Source: Melioribacteraceae bacterium
GTDB lineage: Bacteria; Bacteroidota; Ignavibacteria; Ignavibacteriales; Melioribacteraceae
DNA: 64,000 bases
NCBI GenBank assembly: GCA_027030245.1
Contig: JALVFE010000040.1
Location: forward strand, 100,593-164,592
Direction of reading: 5' to 3'
A program made the translations under genes and the position numbers. The notes under the pieces are model-generated. The model saw nothing but the letters and a program-made list of their open reading frames with translations. It searched no databases and was not told where the DNA came from. Each line of letters begins with the position of its first letter. Position 1 is the stretch's first letter. Shown piece after piece: positions 8,213 to 18,293 of this stretch.

Positions 8213-10138
8213 TTATTTTTTATCGTCGTCGTCAACAACTTCGTAGGAAGCGTCTTGAACTTCGCCGTCATCCGAACCTTTTGCCGCACCGGGTTCTGCA
8301 GTTTGTTCACCTGCTTGAGCTCCGGCCTGCGGTCCGGCTTGTTGTTGATAAAGGTTCGGAGCAATTTCGTTCCATACCTTAGTCAAACTTTCCGTCGCTG
8401 CCTTAATAGCATCGGTATCGTTAGTTTTCAAAGCATCTTCGACTTTCTTAATTTCGGTTTCAAGTCTGTTTTTCGCATCTGCCGGAATTTTATCTTTGAG
8501 TTCTTCCATTTGTTTTTTAGTTTGGAAGACCAGACTATCGGCTTGGTTACGGGCTTCGGCAGCTTCTCTACGTTTCTTATCCTCAGCAGCATGTTCCTTA
8601 GCTTCACGTTTCATTCTTTCTATTTCTTCTTTTGTCAAACCGCTCGAAGAAGTAATCCTAATGCTTTGCTCTTTGCCCGTAGCCTTATCTTTGGCAGATA
8701 CGTGCAAAATTCCGTTAGCATCTATATCAAAAGTAACCTCAATTTGCGGTACTCCTCTTGGTGCAGGCGGAATACCGTCCAAGTGGAATCTACCTAAAGT
8801 TCTGTTATCCGCAGCCATTGGTCTTTCACCCTGAAGTACATGAATTTCGACCGAAGGCTGATTATCCGTCGCGGTAGAGAAAATCTCACTCTTTCTCGTC
8901 GGTATCGTAGTATTGGCTTCAATCAATTTCGTCATAACACCACCCAACGTTTCTATACCTAAGGACAACGGAGTAACATCCAACAGCAATACATCTTTTA
9001 CGTCACCGGCCAATACACCGCCTTGAATAGCTGCGCCAATAGCAACAACTTCATCCGGGTTAACACCCTTATGCGGATCTTTACCGAATATTTGTTTAAC
9101 CAACTCTTGAACTTTAGGAATTCTCGTAGAACCACCTACGAGTATAACCTCATCTATTTGAGATGCGGTAGCACCGGCATCTTTCAATGCGGTTTCGCAT
9201 GGTCCGACGGTTTTTTGTAATAAGTCGTCTATCAGTTGCTCGAATTTAGCCCGCGTAACAGTAATATTTAAATGTTTCGGACCATCCTGTGTTGCAGTGA
9301 TAAACGGCAAATTAACATCAGTCTGCGTAGTTGTAGAAAGTTCAATCTTAGCTTTTTCAGCAGCTTCTTTCAATCGTTGCAAAGCCATCGGATCCTTACG
9401 TAAATCTATACCTTCTTGTTTTTCGAACTCATCAGCTAAATAATCGATTAATCTTTGATCGAAATCATCGCCTCCCAAATGCGTATCGCCGTTCGTGGAT
9501 TTAACTTCGAATACTCCTTCTCCAAGTTGAAGGATAGAGATATCGAACGTACCACCACCTAAATCATAAACAGCAACCAGCTCTTCTTTACCTTTTTTAT
9601 CAAGACCATAAGCAAGGGCTGCTGCCGTCGGTTCATTTATAATTCGTTTAACGGTCAATCCCGCAATCTCGCCAGCGTCTTTTGTTGCTTGTCTTTGCGA
9701 ATCATTAAAATATGCAGGAACCGTAATAACCGCTTCGGTTACCTCTTGACCGAGATAATCTTCTGCGGTCTTTTTCATTTTTTGAAGAATCATAGCGCTT
9801 ATTTCGGGCGGGGAATATAATCTGTCGCCCACTTTTACGCGTGCGGTTCCGTTTTCACCTTCCACAACTTCGTAAGGCACTTCTTTAATTTCGTTTAATA
9901 CCTCCTTATATCTACGACCCATAAAACGTTTGATAGAGAAAATAGTATTCTTGGGATTTGTAACCGCTTGTCTTTTTGCGGGTTGACCAACCAATCTTTC
10001 TCCATTTTTAGTAAAAGCAACAACCGAAGGCGTAGTTCTGCCACCTTCCGCATTAGGAATTACAACCGGTTCGTTACCTTCCATCACCGCAACACACGAG
10101 TTTGTAGTTCCCAAGTCAATTCCTATAATTTTTCCCAT
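8213..10138 (-). CDS. dnaK: Molecular chaperone DnaK (Hsp70)
   Basis: A 641-residue Hsp70 of standard length. The ATPase domain shows [18 protein letters not shown] at the start, [12 protein letters not shown] and [14 protein letters not shown]. The substrate-binding domain carries [17 protein letters not shown], and the C-terminus is the acidic tail of bacterial DnaK ([12 protein letters not shown]) after an alanine/glutamine-rich linker. ATG 10138 is preferred because AGGAG sits eight bases upstream; two codons of alternative start precede it. It is flanked by two hsp20 genes and neither grpE nor dnaJ is adjacent, so cochaperones must be elsewhere. Confidence 0.98.
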   Translation of the reverse strand: MGKIIGIDLGTTNSCVAVMEGNEPVVIPNAEGGRTTPSVVAFTKNGERLVGQPAKRQAVTNPKNTIFSIKRFMGRRYKEVLNEIKEVPYEVVEGENGTARVKVGDRLYSPPEISAMILQKMKKTAEDYLGQEVTEAVITVPAYFNDSQRQATKDAGEIAGLTVKRIINEPTAAALAYGLDKKGKEELVAVYDLGGGTFDISILQLGEGVFEVKSTNGDTHLGGDDFDQRLIDYLADEFEKQEGIDLRKDPMALQRLKEAAEKAKIELSTTTQTDVNLPFITATQDGPKHLNITVTRAKFEQLIDDLLQKTVGPCETALKDAGATASQIDEVILVGGSTRIPKVQELVKQIFGKDPHKGVNPDEVVAIGAAIQGGVLAGDVKDVLLLDVTPLSLGIETLGGVMTKLIEANTTIPTRKSEIFSTATDNQPSVEIHVLQGERPMAADNRTLGRFHLDGIPPAPRGVPQIEVTFDIDANGILHVSAKDKATGKEQSIRITSSSGLTKEEIERMKREAKEHAAEDKKRREAAEARNQADSLVFQTKKQMEELKDKIPADAKNRLETEIKKVEDALKTNDTDAIKAATESLTKVWNEIAPNLYQQQAGPQAGAQAGEQTAEPGAAKGSDDGEVQDASYEVVDDDDKK

Positions 10139-10203
10139 TTCCATCACTCCTTTTCTTTAGTTTGGTTAAGAAAAAAAGGTGGGCAGAGCCACCTCCTTTC
10201 CGG

Positions 10204-10638
10204 TTATTTAAGTTCAATTAATTTTTCTTTTGATTTTTTAGTTTCAATTTTGTTTAATTTTATATGAAGCATACCGTCTTTGAATTTAGCATCAACATGA
10301 TCGGTATCTACTTCAACAGGCAAAGTGAAACTTCTTTGGAAAGTACCGTACAATCTTTCGCTTCTGAAGAAATTCTTTTCTTTCTTTTCTTCTTCTCTTT
10401 TCTTTTCACCTTGAATGGTTAAAATGTTATCTTGTAATGTGATTTTTAAATCTTTTTTGTTAACACCAGGAATTTCAGCATCAATATAAATGTGTTTGTC
10501 ATCTTCCGAAATATCGATTCGCGGTGAAAAACTGTCTACCATGTTAAATGGAAAAGTCGGTAATTCATCAAAAATTCTTTGTACTCTGTCGGTTAAAGTT
10601 TCAAATTCTTTGAAGGGTTCAAATTTTATTAGTGTCAT
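10204..10638 (-). CDS. Hsp20/alpha-crystallin small heat-shock protein (first copy)
   Basis: A 144-residue class-A small heat-shock protein. It starts MTLIKFEPFKEFETL, has the alpha-crystallin domain at about residues 42-135 (AEIPGVNKKDLKITLQDNIL, FKDGMLHIKLNK) and a charged insertion KKREEEKKEKNFFRSER typical of the loop. AGGAGG about ten bases upstream of 10638 fixes the start; the longer open frame upstream has no translation signal. It leads the operon, and the intergenic region in front of it holds several inverted repeats likely to mediate heat-shock control. Confidence 0.94.
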   Translation of the reverse strand: MTLIKFEPFKEFETLTDRVQRIFDELPTFPFNMVDSFSPRIDISEDDKHIYIDAEIPGVNKKDLKITLQDNILTIQGEKKREEEKKEKNFFRSERLYGTFQRSFTLPVEVDTDHVDAKFKDGMLHIKLNKIETKKSKEKLIELK

Positions 10639-10719
10639 GGCTCTCTCACCTCCTTTTTTATTTTTAGTTTGTTTTGCCCATAGTAACTCAAATCGTGTGC
10701 CAAATATCACAAACAACCA

Positions 10720-10820
10720 TAACTTATTATATTACAATAAGTTAGCGGAATTTAACAAATTTCATGTGACTACGCCATATTTTCATACATACTTTCAATA
10801 TGGCATACTTTTGTTAAATT
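10720..10820. promoter_or_regulatory. Divergent promoter region with three inverted repeats between hsp20-dnaK and birA
   Basis: Three perfect inverted repeats lie in 101 bases: TAACTTATT-N7-AATAAGTTA (10720-10744), AATTTAACAAA/TTTGTTAAATT (10749-10759 and 10810-10820) and, nested inside with an offset centre, GCCATATT/AATATGGC (10774-10781 and 10797-10804). The first has the arm-spacer-arm dimensions of a repressor operator (compare CIRCE, 9-9-9), but its sequence is neither CIRCE nor the HspR HAIR box. Assigning it to heat-shock control is inference from position. Confidence 0.5.
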
Positions 10821-10856
10821 TGTCATTTTTTACTATCATTTTTTCATACTTTTTTT

Positions 10857-11636
10857 ATGGAGGAAACCGTGTTTAACATCGAAGAATTCGACATTAAACT
10901 CGATACACAAGTAATCGGAAGAAATTTTATTTACGTTGAAGAAATCGATTCTACAAACGACTTTTTAATGAAAACCGAAGAAAATTATCCAAACGGTACC
11001 GTGGTATTGGCAGAGCATCAATCGAGCGGAAAAGGAAGAAGAAACAAAGAGTGGAAAAGCGAAAAAAATAATAATCTTACTTTTTCCATTTTACTTCTCC
11101 CGAACCCGAATTTTCCCAATGTTAATTTGATAAATTTAAGCGCATCTTTGGCGATTGCACAAACGCTCGAAAATTTATATCAGTTTGATATAGAACTTAA
11201 ATGGCCCAACGATGTTTTGATTAACAAGAAAAAAATTTCCGGTGTGTTGATAGAAACAATATCAAAAAGCGATAAAATAGAAAAAATCATTGTCGGTATG
11301 GGAATAAACGTTAATCAGCCTACTTTCGCCGGGAAATACGACATAAGACCAACATCAATAAGAATTGAATCGAAACGGGAAGTAAGCCGCGAAAAACTTT
11401 TAAGCGAAATTCTTAATCAATTTGAAGAGAATTTGCTATTATTGGAAAAATCTTCATCAAAAATTTTGAATGCTTGGCGACTGCGTTGCAAAATGATTGG
11501 AGAAAAAGTAAAGATTATTCGCGGTAAAGAAACCAAGTTCGGAATCTTCGATGATATTGATCATAACGGATTTCTAATATTAAAAACCCGCGAGGGATAC
11601 GAAAAAATTCACGGTGGAGATATTTCATTAAGATAA
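10857..11636 (+). CDS. birA: Biotin--[acetyl-CoA-carboxylase] ligase
   Basis: A 259-residue class I biotin protein ligase that makes biotinyl-AMP and biotinylates carboxylase carrier proteins. It lacks the N-terminal DNA-binding domain of E. coli BirA, so it should not be a repressor. Motifs seen: the adenylate-binding GKGRRNKEWKSEKNNNLTFS near residue 60, LKWPNDVLINKKKISGVLIE near 120 and VGMGINVNQ. The ATG at 10857 has no ribosome-binding site; GGAGG two bases inside it lies five bases before an in-frame GTG at 10869, so translation may begin there. Confidence 0.93.
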   Translation: MEETVFNIEEFDIKLDTQVIGRNFIYVEEIDSTNDFLMKTEENYPNGTVVLAEHQSSGKGRRNKEWKSEKNNNLTFSILLLPNPNFPNVNLINLSASLAIAQTLENLYQFDIELKWPNDVLINKKKISGVLIETISKSDKIEKIIVGMGINVNQPTFAGKYDIRPTSIRIESKREVSREKLLSEILNQFEENLLLLEKSSSKILNAWRLRCKMIGEKVKIIRGKETKFGIFDDIDHNGFLILKTREGYEKIHGGDISLR

Positions 11637-11639
11637 ATT

Positions 11640-12800
11640 ATGAAAAAAGTTTATTTAGATAACGCCGCTACAACACCGATTCACCCGAAAGTCCGGGAAA
11701 AAATGATTCGGTTTTTAAGCGAAGATTTCGGGAATCCTTCGTCGATTCATTCTTTCGGCAGAAAAGTCAAAGTGGCCGTGGAAGAAGCAAGGGAAATTGT
11801 AGCCGGATTTTTAAATTGCGATCCGAGCGAAATCTATTTTACAAGCGGCGGAACGGAAGCGAACAATTTTATTCTTTCCGGAATAATGAAAACTAATTTT
11901 GAAGATTCCGGGAAAAACTTACTTGTTACTTCCCAAACCGAACATGACTCCGTAATAAAAACAGCGGAAATTCTTTCCCGCGATTTTGAAGTTAAATTGT
12001 TGGATTCCGACAAGCGCGGCAGTATTCCTTTAGAAAAATTCAAAATGAGTATCGATGCCCAAAATCTGTCTCTTGTTTCGGTGATGACAACAAATAACGA
12101 GACAGGAATTAAAACACCGCACTTAAACGAATTGATTGAAATGACTCATTCCGCCGGAGCGTTTTTTCATTCCGATGCAGTTCAAAGTTTCGGAAAAGAA
12201 AAAATAGATTTGCAAGAATTACAAGTCGATGCTCTTACAGCTTCGGCACATAAAATTTTCGGACCGAAAGGTACGGGGTTTGCATTCATAAGATCGGGCA
12301 CTCCGGTTTCGCCGTTAATTCACGGTGGAGCTCAAGAAAGAAACAGGCGTGGCGGTACGGAAAACGTTGCCGGAATAGTAGGATTAGCCGAAGCGGTTAA
12401 AATTGCATCTCAAGAAATGGACGATAACTTTGCGAAGGTAAACAGTCTAAGAAATTTACTGCGCGAAGGAATCCGGTCAATTGACTCTGATAACATTAAA
12501 TTTAACGAAGGCGAAAAACAATCGCCTTATGTTCTGAGCGTTACACTTTCCCCCGAAAAATACCTTACGGATACCGAATCGATTTTAATGTATTTGGATA
12601 TCAACGGAATTGCGGTGTCTGCCGGTTCGGCTTGCACTTCCGGCACGGTTAAAGCATCGCATGTAATTACGGGAATGGGTTACGGCAAAGATTATGCTTC
12701 AGGAACAATACGCTTTTCTTTCAGCCCCTTAAACACAACCGAAGAAATTGATTACACTTTGGAAATTTTTAAAAATCTTACGGAAAAGTTCTGCAAATAG
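11640..12800 (+). CDS. Cysteine desulfurase (IscS/NifS family)
   Basis: A 386-residue PLP enzyme that takes sulfur from cysteine for Fe-S clusters and thio-modified tRNA. The PLP lysine is Lys205 in SAHKIFGPKGTGF and the persulfide cysteine is Cys332 in SAGSACTSG, both within class I IscS-type context. The N-terminus YLDNAATTPIHPKV is diagnostic. Length is typical, slightly short at the C-terminus, without the long IscS tail that binds IscU. It follows birA by three bases on the plus strand, so the two form an operon; no iscU is next to it. Confidence 0.94.
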   Translation: MKKVYLDNAATTPIHPKVREKMIRFLSEDFGNPSSIHSFGRKVKVAVEEAREIVAGFLNCDPSEIYFTSGGTEANNFILSGIMKTNFEDSGKNLLVTSQTEHDSVIKTAEILSRDFEVKLLDSDKRGSIPLEKFKMSIDAQNLSLVSVMTTNNETGIKTPHLNELIEMTHSAGAFFHSDAVQSFGKEKIDLQELQVDALTASAHKIFGPKGTGFAFIRSGTPVSPLIHGGAQERNRRGGTENVAGIVGLAEAVKIASQEMDDNFAKVNSLRNLLREGIRSIDSDNIKFNEGEKQSPYVLSVTLSPEKYLTDTESILMYLDINGIAVSAGSACTSGTVKASHVITGMGYGKDYASGTIRFSFSPLNTTEEIDYTLEIFKNLTEKFCK

Positions 12801-12924
12801 ATTCGAAACACGGGAGAAAGGTTACTTCAAATTTACTACGCAAAAAAGACTCCCCGTTATTTCTTTTAGCGTTTAGAAATAATGTTAAGTTATTTCAATA
12901 AAGTTTGAAAAGTAATTGGAAGAA

Positions 12925-12954
12925 AAAAGGTCAGCCTGTAATAGCTGACCTTTT
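12925..12954. terminator. Bidirectional rho-independent terminator
   Basis: An 11-base-pair stem AAAAGGTCAGC/GCTGACCTTTT with an eight-base loop lies between the convergent cysteine desulfurase (plus) and atpC (minus) genes. The A and T runs at both feet make it usable as an intrinsic terminator in either direction. Confidence 0.9.
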
Positions 12955-12977
12955 ATAAGAAAACCCATAACGTGGTT

Positions 12978-13394
12978 TTAGTGCACCGGAACCCTTCCGG
13001 CGATTTTCAATCTGTTTATAGCTCTTTTCAATGCGGCTTCCGCACGTGCAACATCAATATTAGGATCATTTCTGTGTGCAAGTCGTTCTTTAGCCCGCTC
13101 AAGAGCTTTTTCGGCTCTTTCCACATCTATTTCGTCTGCACTCTCAAAACTTTCCACCAAAATAAGAACGTGATTATCCAAAACTTCAATCATGCCGCCG
13201 CCGGTAGCAAAAATTTTCTCGGTTTCATCTTGTTCAACAATTTTAATCTTCCCTATTTCAAGGCTGCTTAAAATTGGAGCATGATTGTAAAGAACCTGAA
13301 AATTACCTTTCGTTCCGGGTACCGTGACCGAAACCACTCCGGCGCTGTACGCGGATTTTGAGGGTGTAATAACTTCTACGTTAATTAATTTCAT
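12978..13394 (-). CDS. atpC: F1F0 ATP synthase epsilon subunit
   Basis: A 138-residue subunit of the central stalk, which couples proton flow to catalysis and can inhibit ATP hydrolysis. The N-terminal beta-sandwich reads VEVITPSKSAYSAGVVSVTVPGTKGNFQVLYNHAPILS. The C-terminal helical pair, from about residue 90, is full (DVERAEKALERAKERL then DVARAEAALKRAINRL). It follows atpD by one base. An atpDC pair separate from the remaining ATP synthase genes is common in Bacteroidetes/Chlorobi. Confidence 0.95.
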   Translation of the reverse strand: MKLINVEVITPSKSAYSAGVVSVTVPGTKGNFQVLYNHAPILSSLEIGKIKIVEQDETEKIFATGGGMIEVLDNHVLILVESFESADEIDVERAEKALERAKERLAHRNDPNIDVARAEAALKRAINRLKIAGRVPVH

Positions 13395-13395
13395 T

Positions 13396-14820
<1,425 letters not shown>

Positions 14821-15169
14821 TTAAATTAAACGAATTTTCAAATTTAATTATTATCGGCTCTACAGTCAAATATTAATTTCCTAATTCAAACTTTTTTCAG
14901 AATAAATTTGCGCGAAATGACTTATAAACGATGTTTGGGTTATATCAAATACTTTTTTAAAAGTAATTCATTCAGTTAATTTAGGGATTTGCTGATTTTC
15001 AGTTCATTTCCCCGACGTTTTGGATTATTTGGTAATTTAAAGGTTTATTCAAATTCAATCCAACTATGCAATTTATTTATTCTAATACCACGGGACACAA
15101 ATTATCATTGTTTTTCGAGATTTAAAATAGTCATTTGGAGAGGAATGGCAGGACTGTTTCAAGAGTGTC

Positions 15170-15545
15170 ATACTGTAGGACGAAATGAAGAAAGGATTCT
15201 TTCTTTTTGTCATGCGGTCATGCTGTCCGCCGAAGGCGAATTGGTTCAGCATCTGATTCAAATCACGGGTTCTTCTTAGATTCCGAAACTATCCGCCGAG
15301 GCGGACGGGATGACATTTCCGAAGACAGAGAGAATAATAAACAAAAAATTTCGAATTCAAAATAATATAATGTGTCACTCCGCTGGAGTTTTGTTTAATA
15401 TGAGAATCTTCGTTCTATAAATATGTCACGCCATACGGCGTTTGCGGGATGAAATGAATAGTTCATTTTAAATTCCGAAACTATCCGCCGAGGCGGACGG
15501 GATGACAGTTTAAAGTTAATCCGCCGGAGGCAAGCGGGATGACGA
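15170..15545. repeat. REP-like repeat cluster, same family as 2288-2529
   Basis: At least four units are readable: 15210-15254 (GTCATGCTG...CAGCATCT type), 15279-15314 and 15472-15506 (near-identical; both contain ATCCGCCGAGGCGGACGG and end GGGATGAC), and 15519-15543 (shortened, CCGCCGGAGG centre). The centre TCCGCC-GA-GGCGGA is itself a perfect inverted repeat. The flanking stretches of this 14809-15894 gap (14809-15169 and 15546-15624) show no gene I can support. Confidence 0.75.
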
Positions 15546-15631
15546 TTTTTAAGTTTTGAGACAGCCGCTCCATACCTTGCTATTGTTTGAACATGATTAA
15601 ATCTTTAACTTTTTCTTATTGAAGATTGAAC

Positions 15632-15776
15632 CCCGCGACTTCAGTCGCGGGTTAAGGTCGAACCGCAAAAGAAAAGAACCGATTCATCGGTTTCCACGGC
15701 TAATTTATAAAAACCGTTGAAACGGTTGCGGGTTATTTATTATGCTTATTCGCTGACCCACGGATGAATCCGTGGG
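15632..15776. repeat. Four mini-palindromes in inverted doublets
   Basis: Four perfect inverted repeats, each split by two bases: 15632-15651 (CCCGCGACT-TC-AGTCGCGGG), 15677-15692 (AACCGAT-TC-ATCGGTT), 15712-15727 (AACCGTT-GA-AACGGTT) and 15757-15776 (CCCACGGAT-GA-ATCCGTGGG). The two-base centre is TC in the first pair and GA, its complement, in the second, so the doublets face each other. This is the form of REP/BIME elements mobilised by REP-associated tyrosine transposases; no such transposase is in the window. Confidence 0.7.
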
Positions 15777-15849
15777 GTTGGCATGTGTTGAAAAACTGAA
15801 TCAACTATTTTATTTCCTATTTCCCCAGAATCATTTTCTTCGCAATAGC

Positions 15850-15879
15850 TGTAGGGACAAGGCATGCCTTGTCCCTACA
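15850..15879. repeat. Perfect 30-base palindrome
   Basis: Both strands read identically over 30 bases with the outer arms TGTAGGGACAAGG and the centre GCATGC. It lies 15 bases beyond the 3' end of the nuclease gene (minus strand) and could act as its transcription terminator. The outer TGTAGGG/CCCTACA recurs in the palindrome embedded in the coding sequence at 24385-24410. Confidence 0.7.
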
Positions 15880-15894
15880 TGCGATTATTTGATT

Positions 15895-17190
15895 CTATTT
15901 CATCAAAATCATTTTGCGGGTTTGTACAAAACTGCCGGCGCGGAGTTGGTAAAAATATATTCCGCTCGGTAATCCGCCTGCGGTGGATTTTGCGTTGAAT
16001 GTTACGGTGTAAGTTCCCGGGGATTGCTCTTCATTAACCAGTGTTTTTATTTCTCTGCCTAACACATCGTAAATTTTCAGGGTAACGAACCCCACCTCGG
16101 TCTTCCCCTTTGCCAAAGGGGAGGAAGCAGGAGGGGTTGGAATTGTATATTTTATCACGGTTGCCGGATTAAACGGATTTGGATAATTTTGGTATAAAAT
16201 AAATTTCCCGGCAATTTTGTAATCATCTTTTACCGAAACCACAGGGTTCATCACAAAATCGGCGAAAACCGGTAAATGGTCGGATGCATAATAAAGCGCA
16301 TTTGCCACATCCTGATTAACGGCGGAATTTGTTCCTTCATTAATTGATTTGTTAAAATGATTACCGTCGTTGCCAAAAACCGTATAGCTTCCGGGAACAT
16401 AAAAAATTCCCGCAGAATCTTTAACTGCTTCAGAATAAAGAATCATATCGAAGCGGTCGTCCAAACCGCCGGTCGATCCGTCATCGGATAAACTTGTTGT
16501 TCTTGTAGATTGTGTGTGAATGGCAGCAAAACCCGAATTATTATGCCAATTGCCTGCAGCTACGGGATCAAGAAAATAACCGGGCTTGGATTTATCAATT
16601 AATTTTTGATACGCCGGTTCGGAAGATGAATAAATATTAAAATCACCCAAAACAACATAATTCGTTCCCGGCGGCAGAGCATCGGTATTTTTTCTTAAAC
16701 TCTCAACTTCGTTAGCTCTTTGTTGTTCAAGAATTTTTCTTTCACTTTCATTTTTACCTTTACCAGCTTTTAGGTGAAGGGAATAGACTATCAACGTATC
16801 GTTTGTACTTTTATAAACCAAAGTAAACTTGGAAATATCCCTCAAATCGGTATGAATTGCAACATTGGATATAAATTGAAAAAGCGAATCGCGGAAATAC
16901 ATTGCGTTATCCGTATCATATCCATCAATGAATGCGGCTTTCGAGTATGTTGAATCTAAAACATTGTTATAAAATTTATTTACGTAATACGAACCGTCAA
17001 CTTCTTGAATTACCAAAATATCCGGATTTACCGAACCGATAATCTTTTTCAAGTTGGAATCCTTTGTGGGATTCGAAGTCGAATGATAATTCAGCACATT
17101 ATACGTCATTAATCTGATTGATTCCTGACCGTAAACCGAAACGGTAATGAAAAGTAAAATCAACAGTTTGTAAATTCCGGATTTTCGCAT
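15895..17190 (-). CDS. Secreted endonuclease/exonuclease/phosphatase-family protein with T9SS type A sorting domain
   Basis: A 431-residue exported hydrolase. After the signal peptide comes an EEP (DNase I-like) domain with all catalytic motifs: RLMTYNVLNY, LVIQEVDG, HLKAGKG, VVLGDFNIY, DDRFDMIL and YASDHLPVFADF. From residue 335 a type IX secretion sorting domain follows (NYPNPFNPATVIKYTIP ... SGIYFYQLRAG ... TRKMILMK). A palindromic element adds 16 residues within that domain. Start 17190 is chosen for AAGGA seven bases upstream. It ends the large T9SS operon, and probably degrades extracellular nucleic acid, though EEP domains also include phosphatases. Confidence 0.9.
   Translation of the reverse strand: MRKSGIYKLLILLFITVSVYGQESIRLMTYNVLNYHSTSNPTKDSNLKKIIGSVNPDILVIQEVDGSYYVNKFYNNVLDSTYSKAAFIDGYDTDNAMYFRDSLFQFISNVAIHTDLRDISKFTLVYKSTNDTLIVYSLHLKAGKGKNESERKILEQQRANEVESLRKNTDALPPGTNYVVLGDFNIYSSSEPAYQKLIDKSKPGYFLDPVAAGNWHNNSGFAAIHTQSTRTTSLSDDGSTGGLDDRFDMILYSEAVKDSAGIFYVPGSYTVFGNDGNHFNKSINEGTNSAVNQDVANALYYASDHLPVFADFVMNPVVSVKDDYKIAGKFILYQNYPNPFNPATVIKYTIPTPPASSPLAKGKTEVGFVTLKIYDVLGREIKTLVNEEQSPGTYTVTFNAKSTAGGLPSGIYFYQLRAGSFVQTRKMILMK
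16088..16138 (-). repeat. Palindromic element inserted in frame in a T9SS sorting domain
   Basis: Outer arms AACCCCACC (16088-16096) and GGAGGGGTT (16130-16138) pair with one mismatch, and inside them CCCCTTTGCCAAAGGGG (16105-16121) forms a second stem. The element encodes about 16 residues, rich in P, S, G and K, between the conserved KYTIP and FVTLKIYD strands, and keeps the reading frame. Confidence 0.75.
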
Positions 17191-17203
17191 TTGGTTTTCC
17201 TTA

Positions 17204-18292
17204 TTATTCAATATCAGTGGATAAAATAAATCTTAAAATTCTGTTGTTGCCCGTATCCAAAACATAAACGGTTTTATCGTGATATGCAACCGCGTGCGGC
17301 GAGTTAAAAATATCGGAGCCGCCGAAAGATTGAAGCTCATCGCCGAACGAACTGAATTTAAATACGCTGTCTTTTTCGGCGTCCGCTACGAAAATATTAT
17401 TTGCTCCGTCCAAAGCAACGTCTTCGGGTTTACCGAATCTGCCTACTTGCATCAAATCGTTTGAGAACGCATCGTATTTCGGTTGGTATCCCGAAAAATC
17501 CGGCGTTTGAATATACTTTAACCATTGAACTTTAAAGCTGTTATTTCCGGTTAGCGTTAATATCACATCCAAATTTCTTTTGTTGAACGAAGTCAGCGAA
17601 CTAATTCTGTTAGCCGACATCAATCCCGTTCCTTCCGGTTCCAACAGCGGCACTTTACCCAATACAAGCGAATCTTTACCGCTTGCAGATTTAATAAATT
17701 TTAAAGTTAAGATTGCATTATCGCGGTCAACCGGATTTGAGTTATTCGGTCCGGTTCTTGAAACATAAACGGAATTATCGTAGAAAACGCAAACACCGGT
17801 GTAATCACGATCGGGTCTAGTAAATGCAAAAGGGTCGTCTTTCGGGTTTTGCGGTAAAATCCGTTCAAGTTCCGTGTTATTTATTTGGTGTCCCGCTGCA
17901 ACCAAATTAATTCTGTAAACCGCACTGAACGAAGCGGGCACATTGTTGATTAATGTATCGAACCGTGCACAAACAAACAGATTCAGTTTGTAATCTTGAG
18001 CAATTGCGACCGGGTGCGGTACCGGTTTTGTACCCAATACTTTTCCGGAAATGTCAAGCATTGCAATCCGGTCGTTATCGGTGTCGGCAACATAAATGAA
18101 AGGTTCCCTTCCTACAATCATATCCTGTGGATTGTTAAAACCGGTCCACTCCGGAGACTGTTTAATGTAAAGAGTATCGCTTATGTTTATTGGACCTTTC
18201 CCGAGTTGGTTCAATTCGGTTAAGTCCAATTTTTCTTCACAAGCAGTTGCGAGAATTAACAGCAACAACAATATTTTGTAATATCTTTTCAT
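17204..18292 (-). CDS. NHL/six-bladed beta-propeller lipoprotein
   Basis: A 362-residue lipoprotein: MKRYYKILLLLLILATACEEK gives a lipobox with Cys after ATA. The mature part consists of propeller blades with NHL-type strands such as PQDMIVGREPFIYVADTDNDRIAMLD, PEDVALDGANNIFVADAEKDSVFKF and PHAVAYHDKTVYVLDTGNNRILRF. Such propellers usually bind partners and are not enzymes. Start 18292 replaces a longer frame that lacks a signal peptide. The gene lies between the PorV-like gene (one base) and the nuclease (13 bases), so it belongs to the T9SS operon. Confidence 0.85.
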   Translation of the reverse strand: MKRYYKILLLLLILATACEEKLDLTELNQLGKGPINISDTLYIKQSPEWTGFNNPQDMIVGREPFIYVADTDNDRIAMLDISGKVLGTKPVPHPVAIAQDYKLNLFVCARFDTLINNVPASFSAVYRINLVAAGHQINNTELERILPQNPKDDPFAFTRPDRDYTGVCVFYDNSVYVSRTGPNNSNPVDRDNAILTLKFIKSASGKDSLVLGKVPLLEPEGTGLMSANRISSLTSFNKRNLDVILTLTGNNSFKVQWLKYIQTPDFSGYQPKYDAFSNDLMQVGRFGKPEDVALDGANNIFVADAEKDSVFKFSSFGDELQSFGGSDIFNSPHAVAYHDKTVYVLDTGNNRILRFILSTDIE

Positions 18293-18293
18293 A

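Noticed and set aside
7846..8797. Long plus-strand frames antisense to hsp20 and dnaK
   Set aside because: They mirror genuine chaperone genes, have no ribosome-binding site and give phenylalanine- and arginine-rich text typical of antisense frames.
10720..10744. CIRCE or HAIR heat-shock operator
   Set aside because: The arms do not match TTAGCACTC/GAGTGCTAA or CTTGAGT/ACTCAAG.
14989..15279. A 96-codon plus-strand frame upstream of atpD
   Set aside because: Its second half is a translation of the REP-like repeat (MLSAEGELVQHLIQ), and no family or start signal is visible.
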